Positions 1-8,500 of a stretch of DNA of 64,000 nt are shown here, piece by piece. Where the stretch lies: assembly GCA_017933995.1 (NCBI GenBank), contig JAGBKI010000020.1, forward strand, positions 1-64,000, in the 5' to 3' direction. The notes under the pieces are model-generated. The model was not told the origin of the DNA. It saw only the letters and a program-made list of their open reading frames with translations, and did not search any database. A program made the position numbers and the translations under genes. The DNA is from Bacteroidaceae bacterium (GTDB lineage Bacteria; Bacteroidota; Bacteroidia; Bacteroidales; Bacteroidaceae). How positions within the stretch are numbered: the stretch's first letter is position 1; every line of letters begins with the position of its first letter.

Positions 1-1
1 A

Positions 2-1081
2 GAAGTTACTTTAAGCGATTCTGCGGGCGAGGCCGCCCGCGCTCCCAGCACGCAGCGCACCGGACGCGGACGGGACAGCAAGCGTATCTTCCTGCCCGAC
101 GGCACCGCCGTACAAGCCGCCCACATCAACGCCTACTTGATGGACGCGCCCGACGTATTCATTGATAGCCGCAACAAGCCCTTGTGCGACGTGCCGTCGA
201 TGTGCAAGGGTAGTCAGCCCACAGACGGAGGCAACTTCTTCCTCGCGCCCGACGACAAAGAGCGGTTGCTGCATAAAGAACCCTGGCTCGCGCAGTTCGT
301 GCGGCGCGCATACGGTGCGGAGGAGTTCATCAAGAACAAGGAACGCTATGTGTTGTGGCTCAAGGACGCCACGCCCGCCCAACTGCACCGCTCCACGGAA
401 CTGATGCGCCGCGTGCAGGCCGTGCGCGACCTGCGCCTGGCCAGCCCGAAAGCTGCTACGCGCGATTGTGCGACTACGTCCACACGCTTCCAGGAAGACC
501 GGCAGCCGACGGGCAACTATCTGCTTGTGCCAAGCGTGAGCAGTGAAAGGCGCGAATATGTGCCGATTGGTTTCCTTGACGGCAGCGACAGCGTGCCAAC
601 CAACCTCGTCCTCATCATCCCCTCCGCCACACTCTCCCATTTCTCCGTCCTGACCTCCTCCGTCCACATGGCATGGATGCGCGCCGTTTGCGGACGACTC
701 AAAAGTGATTACCGCTACTCCGCATCCGTCGTATACAACAACTTCCCCTGGCCTGGCGGGATGGCGTCCGCGTCCGAAGCGCAGCAGGCTGGGAGCGCGG
801 GCGGCCTCGCCCGCATCGGCGAAGACACCGCCGCCCTCGAACGCTACGCGCAAAACATCCTCGACGCCCGCGCCCTATACCCCGACTCCTCGCTGGCCGA
901 CCTCTACGACCCGCTCACCATGCCCGCAGAACTGCGCAAGGCCCACCGCGACAACGACCGCGAGGTGCTCCGCCTCTACGGCTTGAAGGACAACGCCACC
1001 GACGAGCAAATCGTAGCCAAGTTGTTCACGATGTACGCGAACCAGTTGGAGCGCAGGCGTCCCGCCTGCGACTATTGCTAA
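2..1081 (+). CDS. MmeI/YeeA-like class I SAM-dependent DNA methyltransferase, C-terminal part
   Basis: The reading frame is open from base 2, so the gene begins upstream of the window and only about 360 C-terminal residues are visible. They contain the target-recognition region of type IIL/MmeI-like enzymes (the NAYLMDAPDVFIDSR stretch and the later YNNFPWP motif). The C-terminal helical domain has the typical ILDARALYPDSSLADLYDP segment. Family knowledge: such proteins methylate adenine, and many also carry an N-terminal nuclease and act as single-chain restriction-modification enzymes; that half cannot be seen here. Two oddities are visible. A GC-rich 28-bp sequence occurs in-frame twice in opposite orientation (22-49 and 788-815). 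The last twelve residues are encoded by a palindromic repeat (1042-1072) instead of a conserved terminus. The frame is intact, so the gene is probably functional. Confidence 0.85.
   Translation, partial: EVTLSDSAGEAARAPSTQRTGRGRDSKRIFLPDGTAVQAAHINAYLMDAPDVFIDSRNKPLCDVPSMCKGSQPTDGGNFFLAPDDKERLLHKEPWLAQFVRRAYGAEEFIKNKERYVLWLKDATPAQLHRSTELMRRVQAVRDLRLASPKAATRDCATTSTRFQEDRQPTGNYLLVPSVSSERREYVPIGFLDGSDSVPTNLVLIIPSATLSHFSVLTSSVHMAWMRAVCGRLKSDYRYSASVVYNNFPWPGGMASASEAQQAGSAGGLARIGEDTAALERYAQNILDARALYPDSSLADLYDPLTMPAELRKAHRDNDREVLRLYGLKDNATDEQIVAKLFTMYANQLERRRPACDYC
22..49 (+). repeat. GC-rich 28-bp repeat inside the methyltransferase gene, copy 1
   Basis: This sequence, built on the palindrome GCGGGCGAGGCCGCCCGC, is the perfect reverse complement of 788-815. 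It is read in-frame as Ala/Gly/Arg-rich residues (AGEAARAPS) within the methyltransferase. Confidence 0.85.
788..815 (-). repeat. GC-rich 28-bp repeat inside the methyltransferase gene, copy 2
   Basis: Perfect reverse complement of 22-49. It is read in-frame as AGSAGGLARI just after the NFPWP motif, where family members normally have a short linker, so it looks like an inserted repeat tolerated in a loop. Confidence 0.85.
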
Positions 1082-1139
1082 ACGTAACTTAAGTTAGGCA
1101 TAGCCCTCGTCGCAGGCGGGACGCCTGCGCTCCAACTGG
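1042..1139. repeat. Inverted pair of 31-bp GC-rich palindromic repeats (family F) at the methyltransferase 3' end
   Basis: Bases 1042-1072 and 1109-1139 are perfect reverse complements over 31 bases. Each arm contains the palindrome GCAGGCGTCCCGCCTGC. The first arm lies inside the last codons and the stop codon sits in the 36-base loop. RNA from this region could form a very long hairpin, which may terminate transcription or protect the 3' end, although no U-run follows. Confidence 0.85.
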
Positions 1140-1164
1140 CGAGCGACCAGCGCGAAACGCAACT

Positions 1165-1408
1165 ATGACGCTGAAAGCGTCACCCCCTCTGTAACCGCGG
1201 GTGCGCGGAATGAAATGGAGCGCACCTGCGGCAAGCGGCACACTATACAATGGACGCTGGAAGCGTCCCCCACGACGGGCTAAAACTAACTATATTCGCG
1301 AGTGGGGCACGCTTTCAGCGTGCGTTCGGTGGTACCCAGCCACCGCAGGTTCGCTCCGTTCCACTACGCGAACCTGCGGTTACAGAGGGGGAGACGCTTC
1401 CAGCGTCG
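1165..1408. repeat. Nested-hairpin intergenic repeat, family A, copy 1
   Basis: A unit of about 244 bases bounded by short palindromes of the form GACGCT-N3-AGCGTC (1167-1181 and 1393-1407). Inside lie a CCGCAGGT...ACCTGCGG-type hairpin and a GCACGC...GCGTGC hairpin. The same order recurs at 12883-13126 and 38673-38912. I see no convincing coding potential; the short open frames here are by-products of the repeat. Confidence 0.9.
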
Positions 1409-1439
1409 GTCGCAGGCGGGACGCCTGCGCTCCAACTGG
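1409..1439. repeat. Family F 31-bp palindromic repeat, third copy
   Basis: Identical to 1109-1139 and fused directly to the right end of the family A unit. It lies in the 430-base gap upstream of murF-alr, which holds repeats and a promoter but no gene. Confidence 0.85.
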
Positions 1440-1507
1440 CGCAGCCAAAACCCACCCCCGTGCGCACCTTTTCCGCCGCTATGCCGAAATGGCTGCGAGG
1501 GAATAAG

Positions 1508-1515
1508 TATCTTTG
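1508..1515 (+). promoter_or_regulatory. Putative -7 box for murF-alr
   Basis: TATCTTTG matches the Bacteroidetes -7 consensus TAnnTTTG and lies about 50 bases before the inferred start codon. No clear -33 TTTG box is seen. An AT-rich stretch (about 1539-1555) follows in the leader. Confidence 0.5.
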
Positions 1516-1566
1516 CGGGCGGAAATAGGACGACACCGTATTTATATATATAGACAACCCACAACT

Positions 1567-4038
1567 TTGCGTTACACACTTTCCACCATAGCCTCGCTGA
1601 CCGGGGCGCGCCGCTTCGGCGACGCGGAGCGCGAGGTGGAGTGGCTGCTCACCGACAGCCGCTCGCTGGCCTTCCCCGAGACAACCCTTTTCTTCGCGCT
1701 GCGCACCCAGACGGGCGACGGGCGGCGCTACATCCCCGACCTCTACCGGCGCGGCGTGCGCTCATTCTGCGTGGGCGAACTGCCCGAAGACCGCGAGAAA
1801 CGCTTCCCCGAGGCGTGTTTCCTGCTGGTGCTCAGCCCCCTGAAAGCCCTGCAACGGCTGGCGGAGCGCCACCGCGAGGAGTTCGACATACCCGTGGTGG
1901 GCATCACGGGTTCGAACGGCAAGACGGTGGTCAAGGAGTGGCTCTACCAACTGCTGCAACCCACGCGCCAGGTGACGCGCTCGCCCCGCTCGTACAACTC
2001 GCAGGTGGGCGTGCCGCTGTCGGTGTGCCTCATCGACGAGCGCACGCGCCTGGGCATCTTCGAGGCCGGCATTTCGCAGCCCGGCGAGATGCCCGCCCTG
2101 GAGGCCATCATACAGCCCACCATCGGCGTGCTGACCAACATCGGTGCCGCCCACCAGGAGAACTTCGCCACGGCGGAGGAGAAGTGCGTGGAGAAACTGG
2201 CCCTGTTCCGCAACAGCCGCCTCGTGGTCTACAACGCCGACGACCCCATCATCGGCGACTGCATGAGCCTCGCCATGATCACCGCCGACACCATCGGCTG
2301 GTCGCGCCGCAACCCCGAGGCGTCGCTCTACGTGAGCAGCGTGAAGAAGGAGGGCGCGGCGACGCGCGTGCGCTACTCCTACCTGCGCGGCGAGGGCGAG
2401 TACACGCTGCCCTTCATCGACCACGCCTCGGTGGAGGACTCGCTGCACTGCCTGGCCGTGTGCCTCTACCTGGGGCTGAAGCCCGAAGAGATTGCGGCGG
2501 GCATGGCGCGGCTGGAGCCGGTGGCCATGCGCCTCGAAGTGGTGCAGGGCGTGCGCGGCTGCACCGTCATCAACGACAGTTACAACAGTGACCTGGCCTC
2601 GCTTGACATCGCGCTCGACTTTATGGCGCGGCGCGGCGACGCTGCCGGACGCTGCCATACGCTCATCCTCTCGGACATCCTACAAAGCGGCCTGCCCGCC
2701 GCCGACCTCTACCGCCGTGTGGCCGAGATGGCCGGGCGGCGCGGCGTGCAGCGGCTCATCGGCGTGGGGCGCGAAATCAGCGCCGCAGCTGACCTGTTCC
2801 GCATGGACAAGCGCTTCTTCGCCGACACCGACGCCCTGCTCGACAGCGGCACGGTCGACGCCATCGAGGGCGACGTGGTGCTCATCAAAGGCTCGCGCAC
2901 GTTCGGCTTCGAGCGCATCACGGAGAAACTGGTGCGCCGCGTCCACGAGACGACGCTCGACGTGAACCTCAGCGCGCTGTGCGCCAACCTGGGCCACTAC
3001 CGTTCCTTTATGCGCCCCGAAACACAGATGGTGTGTATGGTCAAGGCGTCGGCCTACGGCTCGGGCGCGGTGGAGGTGGCGCGCACGCTACAGGACCGGG
3101 GCGTGCACTACCTCGCCGTGGCCGTGGCCGACGAGGGCGCGGAACTGCGCCAGGCGGGCATCACGCGCGGCATCATCGTGATGAACCCCGAAATGACCAG
3201 TTTCGGCACGCTGTTCCGTCACCGCCTCGAACCCGAGGTGTACAGTTTCGGCCTGCTCGAAGCCCTCATCAGCGCGGCCAAGCAGCGCGGCATCGTGGGT
3301 TTCCCCGTCCACGTGAAACTCGACACGGGCATGTCGCGCCTGGGCTTCCATCCCGAGCACGACATGGCGCGCCTCATCGACCGCCTGCAACACCAGAACG
3401 CCGTCATCGTGCGCAGCGTGTTCAGCCACTTCGCCGGAGCCGACAGCGCGGAGTTCGACGCCTTCACCGACGAGCAGTTCCGCCGCTTCGACGCCGCCTC
3501 GCGTGAGTTGCAGGCCGCTTTCCCCCACAAAATCCTGCGCCACATCTGCAACAGCGCGGCCATTGCCCGCTTCCCGGAACGCCACCTCGACATGGTGCGC
3601 CTGGGTATCGGCCTCTACGGCATCGACCCCGTGACCAACCGCACGCTCCACAACGTCTGCACGCTGAAGACCACCATCCTGCAAATCCGCCAGCTGACGC
3701 CCGACGCCACTGTGGGCTACTCGCGGCGCGGCAAACTGAGCCGCCCCTCGCGCATCGCTGCTATTCCCATAGGCTACGCCGACGGACTTGACCGCCACCT
3801 GGGCAATGGCAACGGCTTCGCCCTCGTCGGCGGCAGGCGCGCGCCCTACGTCGGCAACATCTGCATGGACGTGTGCATGATTGACGTGACGGACATCGAC
3901 TGCCGCGAGGGCGACACGGTGGAAATCTTCGGCGACAACCTGCCCGTCACCGTCCTCTCCGACCGCCTCGGCACCATCCCCTACGAAATCCTCACGTCCG
4001 TCAGCGAGCGCGTCAAGCGCGTGTACTTTCAGGACTGA
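1567..4038 (+). CDS. murF-alr: Bifunctional UDP-MurNAc-tripeptide:D-Ala-D-Ala ligase / alanine racemase
   Basis: The N-terminal half is a Mur ligase that adds D-Ala-D-Ala to the UDP-MurNAc tripeptide. Its ATP-binding loop GITGSNGKT lies near residue 113, and the central and C-terminal Mur ligase domains run to about residue 465. The second half is a PLP-dependent alanine racemase that makes D-alanine: MVKASAYGSG carries the PLP lysine (near residue 493), and GYSRRG and GNICMDVCMIDV segments follow. This fusion is typical of Bacteroidetes and supplies substrate and ligase in one cytoplasmic protein for peptidoglycan synthesis. I chose TTG at 1567 because the conserved N-terminus (RYTLSTIASLTGARRFGD) begins right after it; the earlier TTG at 1513 lies inside the promoter box. 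The exact start remains uncertain, but the function is secure. Confidence 0.93.
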   Translation: MRYTLSTIASLTGARRFGDAEREVEWLLTDSRSLAFPETTLFFALRTQTGDGRRYIPDLYRRGVRSFCVGELPEDREKRFPEACFLLVLSPLKALQRLAERHREEFDIPVVGITGSNGKTVVKEWLYQLLQPTRQVTRSPRSYNSQVGVPLSVCLIDERTRLGIFEAGISQPGEMPALEAIIQPTIGVLTNIGAAHQENFATAEEKCVEKLALFRNSRLVVYNADDPIIGDCMSLAMITADTIGWSRRNPEASLYVSSVKKEGAATRVRYSYLRGEGEYTLPFIDHASVEDSLHCLAVCLYLGLKPEEIAAGMARLEPVAMRLEVVQGVRGCTVINDSYNSDLASLDIALDFMARRGDAAGRCHTLILSDILQSGLPAADLYRRVAEMAGRRGVQRLIGVGREISAAADLFRMDKRFFADTDALLDSGTVDAIEGDVVLIKGSRTFGFERITEKLVRRVHETTLDVNLSALCANLGHYRSFMRPETQMVCMVKASAYGSGAVEVARTLQDRGVHYLAVAVADEGAELRQAGITRGIIVMNPEMTSFGTLFRHRLEPEVYSFGLLEALISAAKQRGIVGFPVHVKLDTGMSRLGFHPEHDMARLIDRLQHQNAVIVRSVFSHFAGADSAEFDAFTDEQFRRFDAASRELQAAFPHKILRHICNSAAIARFPERHLDMVRLGIGLYGIDPVTNRTLHNVCTLKTTILQIRQLTPDATVGYSRRGKLSRPSRIAAIPIGYADGLDRHLGNGNGFALVGGRRAPYVGNICMDVCMIDVTDIDCREGDTVEIFGDNLPVTVLSDRLGTIPYEILTSVSERVKRVYFQD

Positions 4039-4146
4039 TGACAAGGATTAAGCCGTCTGGCCAAGAGCCGCAAGGCGCACACCCTTTAGTTTCCCACGAC
4101 CTACAGAAAAGGCAGAAAAACCTAATAAGCAACTAAATTCTCTATC

Positions 4147-4713
4147 ATGAAACAGATTTTCTTACTTCTGTTCGCGCTCGTGATGTTTGCCAGTTGCGGC
4201 GGAAAAGACGAGAAAAACACGGAAGCACAAGACCAAGCACCGAAAGCCGCCGTTATAGCCGACACCAAAGGCGCAGCCAAGGAAGACGTAACCAACGAAT
4301 ACACGCTGAAACTTGGCAACCGGGATTACGACATCACCGTTCACAGTTTCTCCGATGAGGAGGGGGGCACGTTCAAAGACGATTTCGGCGACGAGTTCTA
4401 TGGTAACCGCGTGTCCATACGCATACTGCGCGACGGGGAAGTGCTGGCCGAGCGCGAATTCTCCCTGGAAAGTTTCGACAGCTACATTCCCAGCAAGTAC
4501 AAAGGCAAGGTCGTGCTGCAAGGCATTGCGCCCGATGAACAAAAAAGCACAGCCGCCGGTATCGTTTTCGGCGTGTCCATAGGCGATGCGGGTACGGACG
4601 AGAGCCGTGTGGCACTCATCTTGACCATTGTGCCTGGCAGCGGAAACATAGACATACGCAAAGACGACACACCCGACTCTACAGGAAGGGATCAAGGCAC
4701 GGACGAGGGCTAA
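4147..4713 (+). CDS. DUF4738-like lipoprotein
   Basis: A 188-residue protein with a lipoprotein signal peptide: a hydrophobic stretch and a lipobox ending FASC, with Cys17 as the predicted lipidation site. It is therefore probably anchored in the outer or inner membrane. The rest resembles the DUF4738 family found in Prevotella-like genomes: a short charged linker, then a compact beta-rich domain from about residue 50 to 165 and a disordered acidic tail. No catalytic motif is visible and the function is unknown. It is followed after 36 bases by a nuclease lipoprotein on the same strand, which has its own AT-rich upstream motif, so co-transcription is possible but unproven. Confidence 0.75.
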   Translation: MKQIFLLLFALVMFASCGGKDEKNTEAQDQAPKAAVIADTKGAAKEDVTNEYTLKLGNRDYDITVHSFSDEEGGTFKDDFGDEFYGNRVSIRILRDGEVLAEREFSLESFDSYIPSKYKGKVVLQGIAPDEQKSTAAGIVFGVSIGDAGTDESRVALILTIVPGSGNIDIRKDDTPDSTGRDQGTDEG

Positions 4714-4726
4714 AGTATCCCACAAG

Positions 4727-4749
4727 CCACTCCGTATATATATATAAAT
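4727..4749 (+). promoter_or_regulatory. Recurrent CCACTCCGTAT-TATA motif before the nuclease gene
   Basis: CCACTCCGTATATATATATA directly abuts the ATG at 4750. Near-identical sequences occur at 24521 (11 bases before the sigma-factor gene) and 38619 (no adjacent gene). This suggests a shared regulatory or repeat element. A poly-TA tract next to a start codon could affect transcription or translation. Confidence 0.5.
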
Positions 4750-5508
4750 ATGAACCGCCTGCTTGTTTGCCTTTTTTTCGCGACGCTCTTGTTTTCGTGC
4801 AAAGAGCCAAACTACCCAGTCAGCTCTGAGACGCGTCTGGAAATCCCCGTCACCGCCCCTGGCGTCGATACGATGCGGCTGGAACGCACGGGCTACGCCG
4901 TGGACTACAACCCGACGTGGCGCATCCCCAACTGGGTGGCCTACGAACTGACGCGCAAAGAGGCCAACGGGAAGGGCAAACGCAGCGGAGGCTTTGAGCC
5001 AGACCCCGCTGTCGGCAGCCAATCTGCCGACAACAGCGACTACAAGGGTTCGGGCTACAGCCGAGGCCACATGGCTCCGGCGGGCGACATGAAATGGGAC
5101 AAGAAAGCGATGCGCGAAAGTTTCCTGCTCACCAATATCTGCCCGCAGGACTATAACCTGAACTCGGGCGTGTGGGAAGACCTTGAAAGCGAACTGCGCC
5201 ACCGCGCCCGCCAGTGGGGCAAAGCCTACATCGTCTGCGGCCCCATCGTGGGCAAGAACCACAAAACCATCGGGCAGAACCGCGTCTGCGTGCCGGACAG
5301 TTTCTTCAAGGTGGTGTGCTGGCAGCAGGACAGCACGTGGCACTGCAAGGCGTTCGTCTTCCCCAACCGCGATGTCAGCGGCTCGTACCACGACTATAGC
5401 ACCACCGTCGACGCCGTGGAGAGCCGCACGGGCCACGATTTCTTCTCCCTCCTGCCCGACGACATCGAGCAGGCGATTGAGGCGACCGACAACAAAGGCG
5501 ACTGGTAA
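4750..5508 (+). CDS. DNA/RNA non-specific endonuclease, lipoprotein
   Basis: A 252-residue member of the NUC1/EndoG-type beta-beta-alpha-Me nuclease family. The catalytic signature is YSRGHMAPAGDMKWD (near residues 103-117). SRGH replaces the classical DRGH; such variation outside the essential His is common in the family. A downstream LTNICPQDYNLNSGVWEDLE segment provides the metal-binding Asn and Glu. The N-terminus is a lipoprotein signal ending LLFSC, so the enzyme is probably exported and membrane anchored, where it could degrade extracellular or periplasmic nucleic acid for nutrition or against incoming DNA. The stop codon is 7 bases before the following helicase gene, so the two genes are probably translated from one message. 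Confidence 0.88.
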   Translation: MNRLLVCLFFATLLFSCKEPNYPVSSETRLEIPVTAPGVDTMRLERTGYAVDYNPTWRIPNWVAYELTRKEANGKGKRSGGFEPDPAVGSQSADNSDYKGSGYSRGHMAPAGDMKWDKKAMRESFLLTNICPQDYNLNSGVWEDLESELRHRARQWGKAYIVCGPIVGKNHKTIGQNRVCVPDSFFKVVCWQQDSTWHCKAFVFPNRDVSGSYHDYSTTVDAVESRTGHDFFSLLPDDIEQAIEATDNKGDW

Positions 5509-5515
5509 AACGACT

Positions 5516-8500
5516 ATGGTTCCCCAACGACTCAACGTGTTCCGCGCGTCGGCGGGTTCGGGCAAGACGTTCGAACTCACGGCGCAATACATCTCGCTGC
5601 TGCTGGCCTACGAATCGGCGCAGCCGCGCGCCATCCTCGCTGTCACCTTCACGCAGAAGGCCACGCAGGAGATGAAGACGCGCATCCTGGAGCACCTCTA
5701 CGACATCGCGCATTTTGGTGAAGAGTACGTGGAGACAGGCAATGGTCAATGGTCAATGGTCAATGGTCAATCCTCCCCCGCGCCCGACGGCTTCCTCGCC
5801 AAGGTGATGCTGGAGACGGGGCAGCCTGCCGACGTGCTGCGCCGCCGCGCCGCCACAGCACTACACGCCGTGCTGCACAACTACGACGACTTCTACGTAC
5901 AGACCATCGACAGTTTCCTGCAACGCCTGCTGCGCGCCCTGGCCCACGAACTGGGACTTTCGGCGGGCTACCAGGTGGACATCGACGACAAGGAGACCAT
6001 CCACCGCGCCGTAGACCGCCTGATGGAGGAACTGCCACAGCACAAGCAACTGCTCGACTGGGTGACACGCTTCACGATGGAGCACATGGAGGAGACCGGG
6101 CGGTGGAAAGTGGTGAACCAGGTGAAAGATCTGGCCGGGGAAATCAACAAGGAAGCCTTCGCCAAGGACAGCGACCGCCTTAGCGACAAACTCGATAACC
6201 ACACGGTGGGCGACTACCAGCGCCGGCTGCGCGCCATCCGCACCGCCGCCCTCCAGGAACTGAACGCCGAGGCCCAGCGCCTGCAGCCGATGATGGGCGA
6301 CGGCAAGCGGTTCAGTTACGGCGGCGACATGGCCAACTACATCGCCAACCTCTGCGCAGAGAAGCCCGAGTTCAAGGAACCGGGCAAACGGATGCAGGGC
6401 TTCCTCGCCTCGCCCGACAACTGGTTCGGCAAGAACGGCCCCAAGAACGCCGCCCTGGCCGACGAGGCCGCCACGCTCCACCCGCTGCTTGTGGCCCTGG
6501 AGGAGACGCGCCGCCGCACGCTGCACACCATCAATTCGTGCGACCTCAGCCTGAAGCAACTCGGCGAACTGCGCCTGCTGGGCGAGATTGAGCGCCTCGT
6601 GGCCGAAATCAACGACGAGAGCGGGCGTTTCCTCCTCTCGCGCACGCCGCTGCTCTTCGACCGCCTTGTGGACGACAGCGACACCTCCTTTGTCTACGAG
6701 CGCGCCGGCGTGCAGTTCCGCCACGTGATGATCGACGAGTTCCAGGACACCTCCACACTGCAGTGGCACACCTTCCGCCGCCTCATCGACGAGAGCCTGG
6801 CGGGCGGTAACAGTTCGATGCTCGTGGGCGACGTGAAGCAGAGCATCTACCGCTGGCGCAACGGCGACTGGGAGACACTGGCGGGCATCGAGCGCATCTT
6901 CCGCCCCGACCAACTCGCCGCCACCACGCTCCAGACCAACTACCGCAGCGACAGCCGCATCGTGGCCTTCAACAACGCCTTCTTCGGCCACGCCCTCGCC
7001 CACCCCCTCTTCGCCGACCACAACACCGCCGACGAGCAGTCCGAACTGCGCCGCATCTACGACGACGTGGAGCAGCGCACCGCCCCTGGCAAGGACGAGG
7101 GCTTCGTGCGCGTCAGCGTGGGCGGCACCAAAAGCGGATGGATAGGGTTTGAGCCTGAAGAAGAGGAACAAGCGACGCCAGACAATGGTCAACGGTCAAC
7201 GGTCAATGGTCAATCAGACCTCGACCCCGTGCTTGAAGACATGGCCGAGCAAATCCGCTCGCTCCACGACGAGGGCGGCGTGGCCTACCGCGACATAGCC
7301 GTGCTGCTGCGCACCAACCGCGACGCCGTGCGCATCATCCAGTACCTCGCCCTCCACCATCCCACCCTGCCCCTCGTCTCCGCCGAGGCGTTCCAACTCG
7401 AATCCTCGCCCGCCGTGCAAACCGTCGTCGCCGCCCTGCGCTACCTGCTCCACCGCAGCGACACCGCCGCACAGGTCTACCTGCTGCACCGCTACTACAC
7501 ACTGGTGCGACGCGAGGACGTGGCGTGGGAGGAACTCGTCAGCCGCCGCGACGAACTGATGCCGCCCGCCTTCGACACCGAACGGAACGCCCTGCTGCGC
7601 CTGCCGCTCTACGAACGCTGCGAGCGCATCGTCGCCCTGCTCGAACTGGGGCGCATGGAGGGCCAGCAGGACTACCTCTTCTGCTTCCTCGACGGCGTGA
7701 AAGCCTTCCTGCAAAGCGAGCGCAGCGACGTGGAACTGTTCCTACAGCACTGGGACGAGAAACTGTGCACCAAAGCCATCGCTGCCACTGGCACCGAGGG
7801 CGTGCAACTGCTCACCGTACACAAGTCGAAGGGCCTCGCGTTCCACACCGTGCTGATGCCCTACGTCGCCTGGGAACTCTGTGCCGACTCTTCCTTTATG
7901 AAGAAGAACCTCCTCTGGTGCCAGCCCACGGAAGCCCCCTACTCCGACATGCCGCTTCTGCCTATGGAGATGAAACAGGCCATGGCCGACTCCATATATA
8001 AGGACGCGTACACGCGCGAGCAGTTCCGCCAGCGCGTCGAAAACCTCAACCTGCTCTACGTCGCTTTCACGCGCGCCGTCCACAACCTCTACGTCTGGCT
8101 CGACGCGGACAAGAAGGATTTCGGCAACTCCGTCGGCGCCCTCGTGGCCGACTTCGTCCTGCCCGACGGCGAGCGCGCCCCGTTCCTCTACACCGCCGGA
8201 AAACTGGCGTTGGCACAAGGAACAAGCAGCGAGAACCAGGCACCAGCCAATGGTCAACAGTCAATGGTCAATGGTCAACGGTCAATGGTCAATCCCCTCC
8301 GCACCGTCCCCCGCCCCGCCACCGTCGGAATGCCGCAGGCCGAGTGGCGCGCCGAGTTCCGCCAGAGCACACGCGCCATCGACTTTATGGCCGACCCCGA
8401 CGAGGACGAGCGGCAGCAGCGCGAATACATCAACAGGGGCAAACTGCTCCACAGCATCTTCGAGCACATCGCCACCGCATCCGACGCCCCAGCCGCCGTG

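Noticed and set aside
1201..1579. Several overlapping open frames of 70-100 codons upstream of murF-alr
   Set aside because: All are generated by family A and F palindromes, overlap each other on both strands and have no recognisable product.
5183..5515. N-terminal extension of the helicase into the nuclease gene
   Set aside because: It is an out-of-frame shadow of the nuclease gene; the Walker A region follows directly after ATG 5516.
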